From Tribonema minus (Eukaryota; Sar; Xanthophyceae; Tribonematales; Tribonemataceae), in the NCBI GenBank assembly GCA_017506865.1, contig JAFCMP010000024.1, positions 1,302,001-1,366,000 of the forward strand: DNA of 64,000 nucleotides, read 5' to 3'. The position numbers and the translations under genes are program-made. Shown piece by piece: positions 42,384 to 53,780 of this stretch. Position 1 is the first letter of the stretch; each line of letters starts with the position of its first letter. Below the pieces are notes generated by a model. The model did no database searches and was not told where the DNA came from. It saw only the letters and a program-made list of their open reading frames with translations.

Positions 42384-44594
42384 GCGCCACGCGCACTCGC
42401 GCTTCAAGCGCACGACGCTCCCCCGTGCCGATGGGGGGCCGAGCGCTGATTGAGGAGGAGGGGGCAACGCGGCGCATGGGGGGAGGGGGCGGGGGGGATG
42501 GGCAATCTCAGGAGAGGGGAAGAGGGCGGGGGGTGCATGGAGTCGAAAGCTAACAGCAGTGGGCGCACTCTATACGTGGGTGCTGGCATCAGGAGTCCCG
42601 ACCCCGGCCGTTTCCATGCAAACTAAACATTGGGCACGCCCTCTTGGCAGCCAGCCGGCGACCGCTCCCGGGGGGTAGTTTCATCCATGCGTGTTCCATA
42701 GATAGGGGGGGGCTTTTCATGCCGGACATGAGCCGGCCAAAGCAGGAAGGTACAGTAGGTACATGACGGGAGTGCTGCATAAGCAGATCACTCAATACTG
42801 CGGAATGCGGGGGTGGGCGGGGTGGTTGAACGGAAGCGGAAGCGGGGGGACGTGATGGCTTGCCTCTCCTCCCCCCCCGTTTTTCCATGTCGTGCGTTGC
42901 AGCGATCAGAGCCTAGGGGCGCGGTTTGCACGTGTGACGACACCGTGCTGCCGCTAGATGCGGTTTTCACATGCCAAACGAGGCACTACACTGGGTCCTA
43001 CTGTAGCAACCCCCCCCCCATTGCATACATGAATAAACACAGGCATCATATATTCGAAGAACATGGTCGAATCGTGCAGTCCTTTGTTGCCATGCAACCG
43101 GCTGCGTCATGCTGGCATTGTGTCACTGAAATGATCTTTTAAAGATGCTGGCCGTCATTTGTAAACTCCTGGCAAAACATGCACCAGTGTTGAACGCCAG
43201 TGGAATCTGGAGCAGCCGCCGGGCACAGCAGAGTTTCATGCGGCTTTCATGGTTTCCTTGCTGAAGCTCAGAAGGTCATTCCAGTGCATCACAAAGCACT
43301 TGGCGCATAAGCGGCAAGTTGATGTCGCATTGGTAGGCGCTTACTTCAAGAGGACATGTTATAAATACTCTCAGAGTTAGCAGAGCATCGGGCAGGCACT
43401 GCCAGGCTTTGTCCTAATTGTTATACTTTGTGCGTCTGTGTGTGTTGGTCAGCTCTCTGGGAAACAACATGTTGAGAACTGATCAACCAAAACTGATCAA
43501 CCAAATCCTCCCTGTTGATCATCACATTCAGGGGGGGTGAGCACTGGCGTCGTTTGGAGTCGAATGAGCTTCACCAGCCAGCAGACCTTGGGATCTGCTC
43601 AATGTTGGGGCTTTTTCGCACCTCAAACCAAAACTCGATCACAATACTTCTTTGAGCAGTCTCCAAGTATGTGAGCAGTGCCGTGCCAATGGCACTGCGC
43701 CGTGCAAACCATCGCCGTGCAGCCGTATCGCGGTCACAATGTGTCAGCCTGCACCCCTTTATGGTCAAACATCACCTCACAGCCATGCCCTCTACACATG
43801 CACGCGTCATGGCACAACGTGTGCGTGCAGTGGCGAAAACATATGCCCTGCATTGTCACAAGATGCGCATGCATCCGCCTCATGGTCGCATCAAGCCGAA
43901 GCTGGTGGATGCATTGGTCCTTTCTGGGAGCACAGGCAATGTAGGACACCGAGCGAGCATGGCAGCTGACATTATGTAGGGCGGGGCAGCAGCGCTTACG
44001 TGCCACATACACACAGAAGATGCGCGACTGCGGTAAGGTTTACGGCGAATCGACGCCTTGGCATGGAAAACGTGCCGCCATGCGGGCGCGCGCTGCGGCG
44101 ATGGACCGGCCGTGCCAGCGGCACCCGCTGCCTGCTGACCGCGCGGCATCTATCGGTGATTCGCCCCCGACGCTGTGCGCTCAGAGAACGCTTCTACGGG
44201 CAGCAGCACGCCTAGCCAGCCCCTGAGCACTGCAGCTGCCACTCTCTCAGGCTGATGGCGCTGTGCGCACTCGACGCGTCACAAGCCTAGGCTGTGCCAA
44301 ACCTGGAGCTGCACCTGCACCCGCTGCCGCCCTCGCAAGAGAAAAAGATGCTCTGTGATGTGTGCCTGGGGAAAAGGGGAGCATCCCCAATGCCATTTCC
44401 TGTGCTGCTGCTGCCGCCCCGCCCCCAGCCCCTGCCGCCGCCACCACCCCTGTAAGGGAGGCTGCGGACGCAGCGGCGGCAAGAGCGTTTGTTATCGCAT
44501 TTATTGAGGGAGCTGCCGCCCGCCGCGCCGCGCCGCGCCGCGCCCCGACCGCAATCCACCTACTGCGCCGCCACCACCCCCTGCGCCCGCAACT
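42384..44594. other. Convergent intergenic region without a supported gene
   Basis: This lies between the 3' ends of the 35680 gene and the ALY/REF gene. Open frames at 43652-43969 (plus) and 43571-43768 (minus) lack splice partners or recognisable motifs. GC-rich low complexity occupies 44400-44590. I see nothing else supportable. Confidence 0.5.
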
Positions 44595-47500
44595 TCAAGT
44601 AGCCCCTACTACGCCCGCTTCTTGAAGTAGTCGTCCATGTCCTCGTCCATCCTGTCCGCGGTGACCGCGCCGCCGCTGCGGCGCGCCCCCCTGCCCCCCC
44701 CCCTCCCCCTCCCCCTCCCCCGCGCTGCCCCCCCCGGTCGTCCCCCCCCCGCCGCCGCCGTCCTTGCCGGGGCGGCTGCGCGTGTACGCCGGGTCACCGC
44801 GCGCCGCGCGCGCCGCCGACTCCTGTATGGCCGCCTCATACTCCTCCTCGTCGTCGCGCACGAGCGCGTCGTACTTGTGGCCGGAGAAGCCGCGGCCCTT
44901 CATGACGCTGCGGCGGGCCCGGGGGGTGGGGGGGGGGGGGGGGGGGGGGTCATGACATCTACTTGAAGTGTGATATGCGCTGATTACATGATATGGCCGC
45001 CTCGTACTCCTCCTCGTCGTCGCGCACGAGGGTGTCGTACTTGTGGCCGGAGAAGCCGCGGCCCTTCATGACGCTGCAGTGCGCCGAGGGGGGCCAGGAA
45101 GGGGGGGGGGGGGGGGGGGGGGGCACTCAATACATGAGGTGCGCTGATTACGTGATGTGCGTTGAGCCTCCCATGGTGGCGTCGCAGGATCTGCGTAAAG
45201 GCAGCATCAATATGTGCTCATGGCCAAAGAACGCGCGGCCGTCTCAAAAAGTGATCACGGGGAAGTCGGGAAGCCGGCAATTCACAGCACTGAAATGTAT
45301 GCCAGAATACGCGATCCATGCTCTGTGCAGGCAGGTAGAATACCTGCTACCTCACGGCCGGCATCTAGGTGGACTGGAGATCGTCAGCACTTCCGCAGAC
45401 GCCGCGGTGCTGGGCGCGGGAGCAGCTCAAGCATGCGGGCTCAATTGTTGGGACATGCCTCCCCTCGCCTCGTCTCAGCTGCGTGGCGACACTGCATTGG
45501 CATGTGACACTGCCAATAAACCCCCAAAGGACCGGCCGCGCTCCTGAGCAAGCCTCCCGTGGCGCTCCCGTGCACCGTCAGCAGTGTTGTCGTGTATTGC
45601 TGGGGGCGTCGTGTGGTGAGGTCCGGGCAGAGCGCGCTGACCCCCCCCGCTGGCCCAGCATTACCATACATACATACAGCACCCAGGCCTGGCAATCACG
45701 GCTCCCGGCCGTCGTCAGAGCACCCGCTCGCCTCCGCGATTTACGAAACTCGCCTATGCGCGCGCTTCGCGTGAGACCAAATCCAATGCCTCAAACCTAT
45801 GCAGGTGTGCCCAGACGCACCTGCCGCCGGTGCCAGCCCTGCTGCCGCCGTTGCTCGCCTTGACCATGCCCTCCTGCTCCAACGAGAAGCCTGCGCTGCC
45901 AAAACTCGCCTACGTGCGCTACGTATGATATTAGCGCTGCCTCCAAACCTATGCACGCATGCGCTACACACCTGCCGCCAGTGCCAGCCCTGCTGCCGCC
46001 GTTGCTCGCCTTGGCCCTGCCCTCCCTCCCGCTCCAACGCCCAAACACAAGAAGCAAGCGCTGCCGAAATTCGCCTACGCGCGCGCTTTGTGTGTGAAAC
46101 TTACCTTCAGGCCTTAAAACCTACTGAAGTATGTGCGCGCACGCAGAAAACGCACCTGCCGCCAGTGCCAGCCCTGGCGCCGCCGTTGCTCGCCTTGACA
46201 ATGCCCTCCCGCTCCAACGCCGAGAACGAGAAGCCGGCACTGCCGCGCCCCCTGCAGAATCGCAATGCGATCAGGATTATAGGGGCAAGTGACTCAATGC
46301 TCACTTCATGCTGAACGTCTTGCGAGAGTACGGCCATTGCGCGCATGTACGCGCCAGTTATGATGTTGTCAGCGACAACGGCGCTGTTGCGCAAGCATCG
46401 CAACCGAGCAGCTGAGCAGCACTAGCAAAGCAGCAATAGCGGGCGCGTCACGCATGAAGATGACGGCCTCTATTTCTGAAAAAAGACGTACTGGCTTCCG
46501 AAACTGCCACAACATCACCGTGTGTTTTCCGAACTTGCCGCAATATCAGAGTGACAGCCTGTTCCTGCGCAGGCGCACATTCCTGAACCTGCTTCGGCTT
46601 GTTAACGTCTGTAGCGGCGAGTGATGGACTGCCTGTACTGTACCTTACGCCGTGATGTTCAACTCTCTGGTTGACGTTCAAAACGGCAGTTCAACTCTCT
46701 GTTTAAAGTTTAACGCGGCAGACATAGCAACTTGATGGGATGATCAACGACACACGTGCATGTAGCAGCGTCACACTTGAAGTACGAGGGAGTGTGGCCC
46801 CTTGCATGCACGAGCAGCGTCACACTTGAAGTACGAGAGACTGCGACTCTTCGCACTGGCTGCACACACACACATATACGATCTTTTGATTCGTTTCCAT
46901 GCGGCCATTTGCAGGTACAGCGTCCATGCGTGGCGTGTCACGTACCGCGCTCGTGGCTCCTCCGCAACAAACTGACTGCGCCCGGCACCGCCGCCGCCGC
47001 CGCTCACCGCCGCGGGCACCCGTGCGCCGCCCACCGGCCCCAGCATCTTGACCTGCATCGCACAGCCGGCACGGAGCGCGAGCGGTTGGTAACGCGGGCA
47101 AGCGGTCGTGACGCATGCAGGCGCCGTGGCAGCAGCCGACAATGGCGGAGCAGAAGCACGTGACGCTCCACGCTGCTCGGGGTTGCGGCACGCGTGCGGA
47201 TACCGGAGGTGCTCTCTCGCAATTGGGCACGGCGAATGTGCTGTGAGCCCTGAGGTAACTTCAATAGCATAACTTCAACACACTATGAAGGAGCCCCCCT
47301 CGTTTCACAAGTGGCACCGCCCACCCTTTGCCTGCCCCTGACGCGCGCCTGCGCAGGCGTCCGTCGCTTGAAGCATGCGCGGACGGCAGCTCGCGAGCGG
47401 CAGCCAGTACATGCGCGATGCACCGGCGAGCCATGTTTGGCTGCTGCGGTAGAAGGTGGCTCGATACTTGGTACGGTACGAGCATCACCGGATGTATGCT

Positions 47501-50363
47501 TCAATCTCCAGAGTACACCTCTGTGTGACAACGACCAACTTACAAGTTGGTGAGCGCTGATGTCATGAGCTTACGTCATGATCGGCGCGGTCGTGCATGC
47601 GCGGCTCCGCGTAGCGGCGCCTCATTATGGCCGCTGCGAAACGACGAATGACGCGTCCGCACAGCCGCAGGGCGTCACATCGCCCCCCTAGGACGACAAG
47701 CAACCATTCCTAAACTTCAAGCGGCAGGCTGCGTGACGACTCCAACCCAAACCTTCCAGCAGCGCGCAAAGCTCAAGAGACCTCGTCCCACTGCGCCCAG
47801 ACATCGCCACAAAGCCCGGCAGGTACCAGTCGCGAAAAGCGCCGTGATGGCGCCCTGCGCTAGCTGCTGATGCGGATGTGCGGACGCCAAGCGCCAGCCC
47901 GCAATACACTTCCATCACAGCAGTACATACATGCATCCGCGCTTTGTGAGCGCTGCGCAGCGCCGCGCCGCCAGCAAACGCCCACCGCCGAGTGCCCGCC
48001 CGCTCGAGAGTCAACGAGAAACGACGATCGTGAGCGCCCCCCCCCCCCCCTGTGGCCCTGAATGCTTGAGAATCAAAGAGACACATTGCGAACGACCCCC
48101 CTCCCCCTCCCCGTGACCCTGACCCTGCCGGTCAGACCCCCCCGCGTACCTGCATGGGGGTCCCGTCCAGCGTGCGCAGGTGCAGACTCGCGACGGCCTC
48201 CTGCGCGTCCAGGTAGCGCGCGTACGTGACGATTGCCTTGCCCTCGCTGCGCCCGGTGCTGTCGTACTGCATCTCCACGTCATTCACCTACGGGGCGCGC
48301 GTGCGCGCACAGATGCGAGTAGAGCGGTTGCAGAATACATGAACACTGCATCCCCACGTCGTTCGCCTGGCGCGCGCGCGCAAATGCAGATGCGAGTGAA
48401 GCATTCGCATGGTATGTGAAAGCCGCATCTCCACGTCGTTCACCTGGCGCGCGCGCACGCCAATACGAGTAGAGCGGTCATGCATACGTGCACGAGTTAC
48501 ACAACACGAATTACATGAGAGCTCTGCTGGCGCGGACGACGGCGCTGTGCGACGTGCAGAGGTCGACGAGGCGCGTGACTGCGCCAATTGCCGTTGAAGT
48601 TGAAGTGCAAGAGAGGCGCACCCGCCCCCGCGTGCTCGCACTGCTGCGTCCTGAGCGTTTGCGGCAGGCTAGGCGCAGCTGTTGCCGGCAACCTACATAG
48701 TCAACATGTTGCATGTGGCGGTCACAGGCTTCACATGATGGGGTCGCCATGAAGTGTACTTGATAGATATTGCATTGTAATCTTCGTGCCGCAACATCCT
48801 AGACTGTTGGTCAGCACGTCATTCCAATCTTCAAGACACGGCTCAGTGTCACCAGCAAGGCGATGGCTGCAGCCTCAAGAGGGCGGTCGCCAATTGAATA
48901 TGACCATAGCAGCATTCGCTTTCCTTGTCAGATCGGCCAATGGTGTGCATCTACTGCATGCCCCAAAGCAGTGGCGATTTCGACGACAATTGAAAGTGAA
49001 CCAAAAGGTCACTACATGGCATATGATAATATTATGATTTGTGTTTGACTGCAAGACAAATGCAACGTGGCACTTCGCGCGTGCAATGTACTGTAGTTTG
49101 ATTCAGTGACTTCATGGTCACTACATGGCATATGACTTGTGTTTGACTGCTATTATAATATGTAACGAGGCATTCCGAGCATGGCTGTATATTGCAGTTT
49201 GCTTCAGTTTGATGTACTTTAGTTCAGTTGACTTCACTATATAGCATATAACTTGTGTTTGGTTGCTAAAATAAAGTTCAATATGAGGCATTCCAAGCGT
49301 GGCTGTGTATTGTAGTTTGCTTCAGTTTGTTGTAGTTCAATTCAGTTGACTTCATACCTGTCCAACTGTTGCCGCCACCTCCTTGATGTCCTCCAGATCC
49401 ACATCATGGTTCAGGTTGCTGAAGCCCACCTGCGTCCCGAATACCTTCTTGGTGTCGCGCTGCGTGCCACTGAGAGGGGGAAGTGAATGCGCTAAGCACA
49501 TAAGGTGTTGGCGCTGACGGCAAGTGCGCGCGCAAGCAAGCTGCTGCGCATGATGCATTCAACAACAGGGGACGTGGGTAATTCCATCTGACCACGTGTA
49601 TATATATACACACTGGGGATTGATCTGGCCTTGCATGGCGCGGTTGAATGGTAGGTAATTTCATCTCTGACTTCATACACACACTGAACTTGGCTAAAGT
49701 GTCCTCGCCCAGGCCAACGTGGGACAAAGCACATGAGCGATCAAACATCAACACAATAAACGCCTGCACAAGCACACGCAACGGTGCACCAGACTCACAG
49801 TCGAGAAAGAATGGAGGACTTTGGGGCACCGCCGTTGCGCGCCGCCGAGTACGGAGCAGCTGCTTGCCGCCGCTCCTGCCTGCCGCCAGCTCTCCTCGCA
49901 GGGCCTGCGCCGCCGCCGCCTCCGCCGCCAGAGCCAGCCTGCAGATATACCAGGGTGCACTGGAACAATCATGACGCTGCTGCAACCAAGCAGCCTTTCC
50001 CGCCCTGCCAAGCGAAGATGGGTGCGCTGCGAGGCAGGTCTCCGCGCTAGTGGTCGCGCCCGGTGAAGCCTTGCACCAAGAAACCGGCTAGAGGATAGGA
50101 TCCAATTCACGCACCGGATGGAGGTCGTGCTGCCACTTGCCCACCATGTCGCTGCGACCTGTCCGTCGATCAACATTATCGTTGCCTCTGGGCGGCCTTT
50201 GACGCTGCGGCGGCTTGCTGACGACGCCTCCTCCTTGCTTCCTGGGTACAGCCGGTTGCTTCGCTTTCGGTTTGGGCTTGGTCTTACTGGCAGCAGCAGC
50301 CTGCTGCTTCTTGGCCTTCAGAATGTCGTCCAAGGACATCGACAGAAGGTCGGTCGTGTCCAT
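44595..50363 (-). CDS. ALYREF: ALY/REF-type mRNA export adaptor (THO complex subunit 4), 5 exons, about 300 aa
   Basis: Nuclear RNA-binding adaptor that links spliced mRNA and UAP56 to the export receptor. Exons: 50115-50363, 49358-49459, 48150-48287, 46946-47052, 44595(or 44609)-44907. Exon 1 carries the UAP56-binding motif LLSMSLDDILKAKK and the family block KWQHDL. Exons 2 and 3 form one RRM (VGFSNLNHDVDLEDIKEVAA; GKAIVTYARYLDAQEAVASL). Exon 5 has KGRGFSGHKYDALVRDDEEE and a Gly-rich tract. The main frame ends at 44595, but the overlapping frame ends DRMDEDMDDYFKKRA at 44609, the typical ALY C-terminal motif, so a one-base difference in a G-run probably separates the two. The fourth intron is phase 2, the rest phase 0. 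Head-to-head with the TPR gene. Confidence 0.92.
44993..45079 (-). repeat. ALYREF: Recent echo of ALY/REF exon 5 acceptor and 5' end
   Basis: 87 bp with only a few mismatches to 44828-44913, including the acceptor and codons for MKGRGFSGHKYDALV.DDEEEYEAA. The upstream copy has a better acceptor (CTGCAG) than the true one (CCGCAG). The two copies are separated and followed by long G-runs (44923-44949, 45100-45122). Confidence 0.95.
45740..46260. repeat. Tandem repeat of about 160 bp, over three copies, in ALY/REF intron 4
   Basis: Units share CACCTGCCGCCRGTGCCAGCC and TGCCGCCGTTGCTCGCCTTG, starting near 45818, 45970 and 46155, each followed by AARCTCGCCTAYGCGCGC-like sequence. Open frames on both strands repeat with the unit and are not taken as genes. 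Confidence 0.9.
46764..46838. repeat. Two-copy repeat containing ACTTGAAGTACGAG, 49-bp period
   Basis: AGCAGCGTCACACTTGAAGT occurs at 46764 and 46813 within ALY/REF intron 4. Confidence 0.9.
48345..48455 (-). repeat. ALYREF: Two echoes of ALY/REF exon 3 acceptor and 5' end
   Basis: CTGCATCCCCACGTCGTTCG near 48348 and CGCATCTCCACGTCGTTCAC near 48427 copy the exon 3 start (codons for VNDVEMQ at 48266-48287). The flanking GCGCGCGYGCGC and ATGCGAGT.GAGCG spacers repeat too. Confidence 0.9.
49008..49352 (-). repeat. ALYREF: Three-copy intronic repeat of about 105-120 bp starting exactly at the ALY/REF exon 2 donor
   Basis: Units share CTACATGGCATATGA / ACTTGTGTTTG..TGCTA and TTTGCTTCAGTTTG.TGTA. 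The first unit begins within a few bases of the donor at 49357, and unit borders (GTTGACTTCA) coincide with the donor-proximal sequence. No exon part is included. Confidence 0.85.
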
Positions 50364-50780
50364 GATGCCAGCTGCTCTCGCCGTCAGCGAGCAAGAGGGT
50401 TTTGTTGATAAATCACACGCATGGCATCGCGACAGCCGTGCTCAACTTTTGTGTAAAAAAAAAGGTGAGCAAAGCAAGCTTGAGCAAGCAGGAAGCGAAC
50501 ATCAGCGGCAGCTCGCTCTCCATCTGATCTGCACCGGTGCGCGACGCTGTTAGGTAAGCGGCTGCTGGCTTGGGCTCTGCGACCTTGAGGTCAACACACG
50601 CAAGATCGTGCGCGATCATGATTTTTTGGGGGCATGCAGTGCGCCGCTTTGCTTCAGCGTATGACAGCGCGCATGTATATTTTGTCGCAGGCCTGTTTTC
50701 CAAATGCAAGCTCCTATTGCCACAAGGCCCGACACAACTCAGTATGTGCAATTTCAACTGTGCTGTCAACCAATCCCAGC
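50364..50780. promoter_or_regulatory. Divergent intergenic region between ALY/REF and the TPR gene
   Basis: 417 bp between opposite start codons. It contains an A-run at 50455-50463 and GATTTTTT at 50620-50627. An ATG at 50634 is in frame with the TPR gene but would add 49 residues before a good mitochondrial presequence. Confidence 0.5.
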
Positions 50781-53749
50781 ATGAACTCGGCGGCGAGGCT
50801 CGCTCTGAGGAGAGTGAGGGGGCACTGCTGTAAGCTGCCAGCATGCAACACCACCACCACCAGCAGCCGCAGGAGCACCAGCAGGCTAGCTACGACATGG
50901 GCATGCGCCGATGCACAGCTGGAAGCGCTCTCAGAAGTGAAAGACGCAGAAGTCATGGACGCTCGAGGGCAGCAGCATCTAGCCATACCGCTGCTGCAAA
51001 GGGCTGTAAATATTTGCGAGACGTCAATGGGCAAGGAGGCGCTGCTGACCCAGGCGGCGAATAGGCGGTTAGGGCTTACACTATATCGGGCAGGGCGGCT
51101 AGCTGAAGCTGAGGTGAGTGCAGTGTTTGCCATGTTCAAGTTGCTTCATGCTTCTGAATGAGGTGCCAGCATCACCAGGTTTGATCGTGCAGCACAACCT
51201 CTGCTTCAAATGTGTGTGTTTTTGCTGGCTGAACAAAGGTGCTGGTGCTAATGCACAGTTAGCTTGTCGCCAGCTGCATGCCTTGCAGCACCACTGCGAT
51301 GAGCATCTTCAACAGTGCACAACGCCTGAAACACCGACCGCGCAGCCACCTGTTGAACCGGTGTATCGCGACGTCATTCTGCATTGCACACTGTGCTCGC
51401 TCCTCCCCACGCGCGCCAACACTCACGGACACACATTGCGCAGCGCCGCATCAAACACACATTTGGCACCGCTCACCGCAAAGCCACCCGCGCTTGACGC
51501 CCCGACTCGCGCGCGGGGCACCGCACATTCCTCATGTCACCACCCGGCGCCACTTTGCAAAAACCACCGGCAAACGCGTGCCCCTTCGGCGAACGCCCAA
51601 ACGTGACAGTTCAAAACCTTCACGGCGCCGCTTTAGAAACACAACCGGCAAATCAGTAACCCATCAGCGAAAGCGCAAACGTGACAGTCTTCGAAACTTT
51701 GATGTACGGAATTGCAGGCGGCGGTGCGCGCCGCCGTCGGCGCGGGTGATGGCGCGGCGCAGCTCGCCGAGTACGTGGGCGCCGTCCTCCTCGTCGCGCG
51801 CGCGCAGCTCTTCCAGGGCAAGCTCGCCGCCGCCGCGGCCACGTGCGCGGACGCCGTGCGCGCGTGCGAAGACGGTGTCAGCGGCGCGACGCCCGACACG
51901 GCGGCGCTCGGCAACGCGCTGCGCAGCCTCGGCGTCGTGCAGCTGCTCCGCGGCGACGGCGACGCCGCGGAGACGAGCCTGCTGCGCGCGGCGCGCCTCA
52001 GCGACGGCGCCGCCGACCAGGCCAAGGCGAGGATTGCGCGTGCGGTGTGCGGGTGCTGCTGCGTGTGTGCTCGTTGCGGTCCGTTCTGACTGCGTTGCTG
52101 CTCAGGCCAGGGGCCGGCCGTGGCGCGGGTGCTGGTGGTCTGCGTCCGCTGTCCAGATTGCTGACAGCGCCGGCGAGCAACAGGTGCATTGTCAACGCGG
52201 GCTGCTGTGAGCTGCAGCAGGCTTGCCGCCAGCCTGTGCGATTTACGGGGCAAGGAGTGCTGTCGTCTCAGGCATGGCTGTGCGCGTATTGCGCCCATTA
52301 GAACGCGCGCCGGTGCGGCGGGAGGCGGTGCGTTGTACGCGGTGCCTACTGCAATTGCGTTTGGTCAGTCTGCCGCTGCGGAGCCTGGGTGCGGTGCGGG
52401 TGCTGATGGCACAGATCGCAACAGTATTTGACGTGTAATGTGCTACTGTCTCTGCATTCATCCCCGCCATGCCTGATCAGATTTCGTGCGTGTGTGCCAC
52501 GACCGCCGCTGCCGCCGCAGGCGCTATCATCCCTCGCTGCGTATAGCATGTCTATCGAGACGGCGGAGGGGCACCGAGACGCACTGGAGTACTGGCAGGA
52601 GGCGGTGTCAGTGCTCACCGCGGCAGACGCACAAGCAGCAGCGTCGGCGTGCGCAAAAACTAAGGTACTGCCGTCTGCAGCGGCTTATGGTGTGTTGCTA
52701 TTCGTGCGGCTTGCACTTGGCGCCTTGCGGGAGCGAGGGGCGCAACTTCAACACCACACCATATGGCGCATGCGCTACATGTTGTGACTGCCTAGTGCAT
52801 CATTGTGCATCAATGTGCATCCCCTTTGCAAATTGATGTCCTGCTTCAGATTGACGGCTCGATTCAGATTGACGGCTCGACACTTAGTGTGGTCGACGCA
52901 TCAGCTGCAGCTGTGTTGCTGCCGCTGCACAGCGGGACTTGCCAGCACACGGTCGCCGTCACGCTCTCCCACCTTGCAGTGGCCATTTGAACACGGCGGC
53001 TCGATGATCAGCTCACTCGAGCTGCCGTTTCAAATGCGCTCTAGCGAATGGATGCTTGCGTCCGAGCCATGCGCGTCCGCCAGGCGCTGCAGCGCTGCGT
53101 CCCATACGCGCGTCACCACCACTTTCACTCACCTCACACACGCTACGCAAAGTGCCCCCCCCCACACCCCCCAATGAGACCAATGCAGGCCGTCGACTTG
53201 CCGTCGTGAACGCGAGCTCGCTCATCTGCACCCCGAAGTGGCTGCCATCACGCCGCACTCGCCGCTTGCATCCGCCGCCGTTCCCACCTCGCGCAGGCCA
53301 CTGTGCAGTGCTCGCTCCCGTTCGATATAACCAATTCAAGCCGTGGCTTGCGTTCGCGCACTCGAACACGCTCACTCGCACCCCAAAGCGGCTGCCCTCA
53401 CGCCAAAATACGCCTCACCCGCCCCATGCCCCGTCGCCACCGCCACCGCCGCAGCGCGAGCTCCAGGAGACGCACGCCATCACCCTCACCAACCTCGCCG
53501 AGGCGGCGCTGACCGGCGCGCCGGGGCCCTACGAAACCGCCGGCGCCGGCGGCAAGGCCGACACGGAGCGCCCCTCGGCGCACCTGCGCGAGGCGCTCAA
53601 GCTCAGCGAGCAGTCCATGGGGCACAACGACCCGTACCTGGGGTGGGTGCTCGCGCAGCTGGCGCGCTGCTGCCACCTGGCGGGCTCCGCGGTGACGGCA
53701 GAGGGGCTCTTCAGGTGCGTTTGTTGTGTGTTGGTGTGTGCGTGTGCAT

Positions 53750-53780
<31 letters not shown>

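Noticed and set aside
43652..43969. Cys-rich plus-strand frame of 105 codons
   Set aside because: Single short frame in an intergenic stretch with no partner exon or conserved spacing.
47688..48086. 132-codon minus-strand frame
   Set aside because: Lies inside ALY/REF intron 3 with no splice support or recognisable motif.
52951..52990. TPR-like HTVAVTLSHLAVAI piece
   Set aside because: Does not fit the phase between TPR exons 3 and 4 and lacks a convincing donor; kept only as a note.
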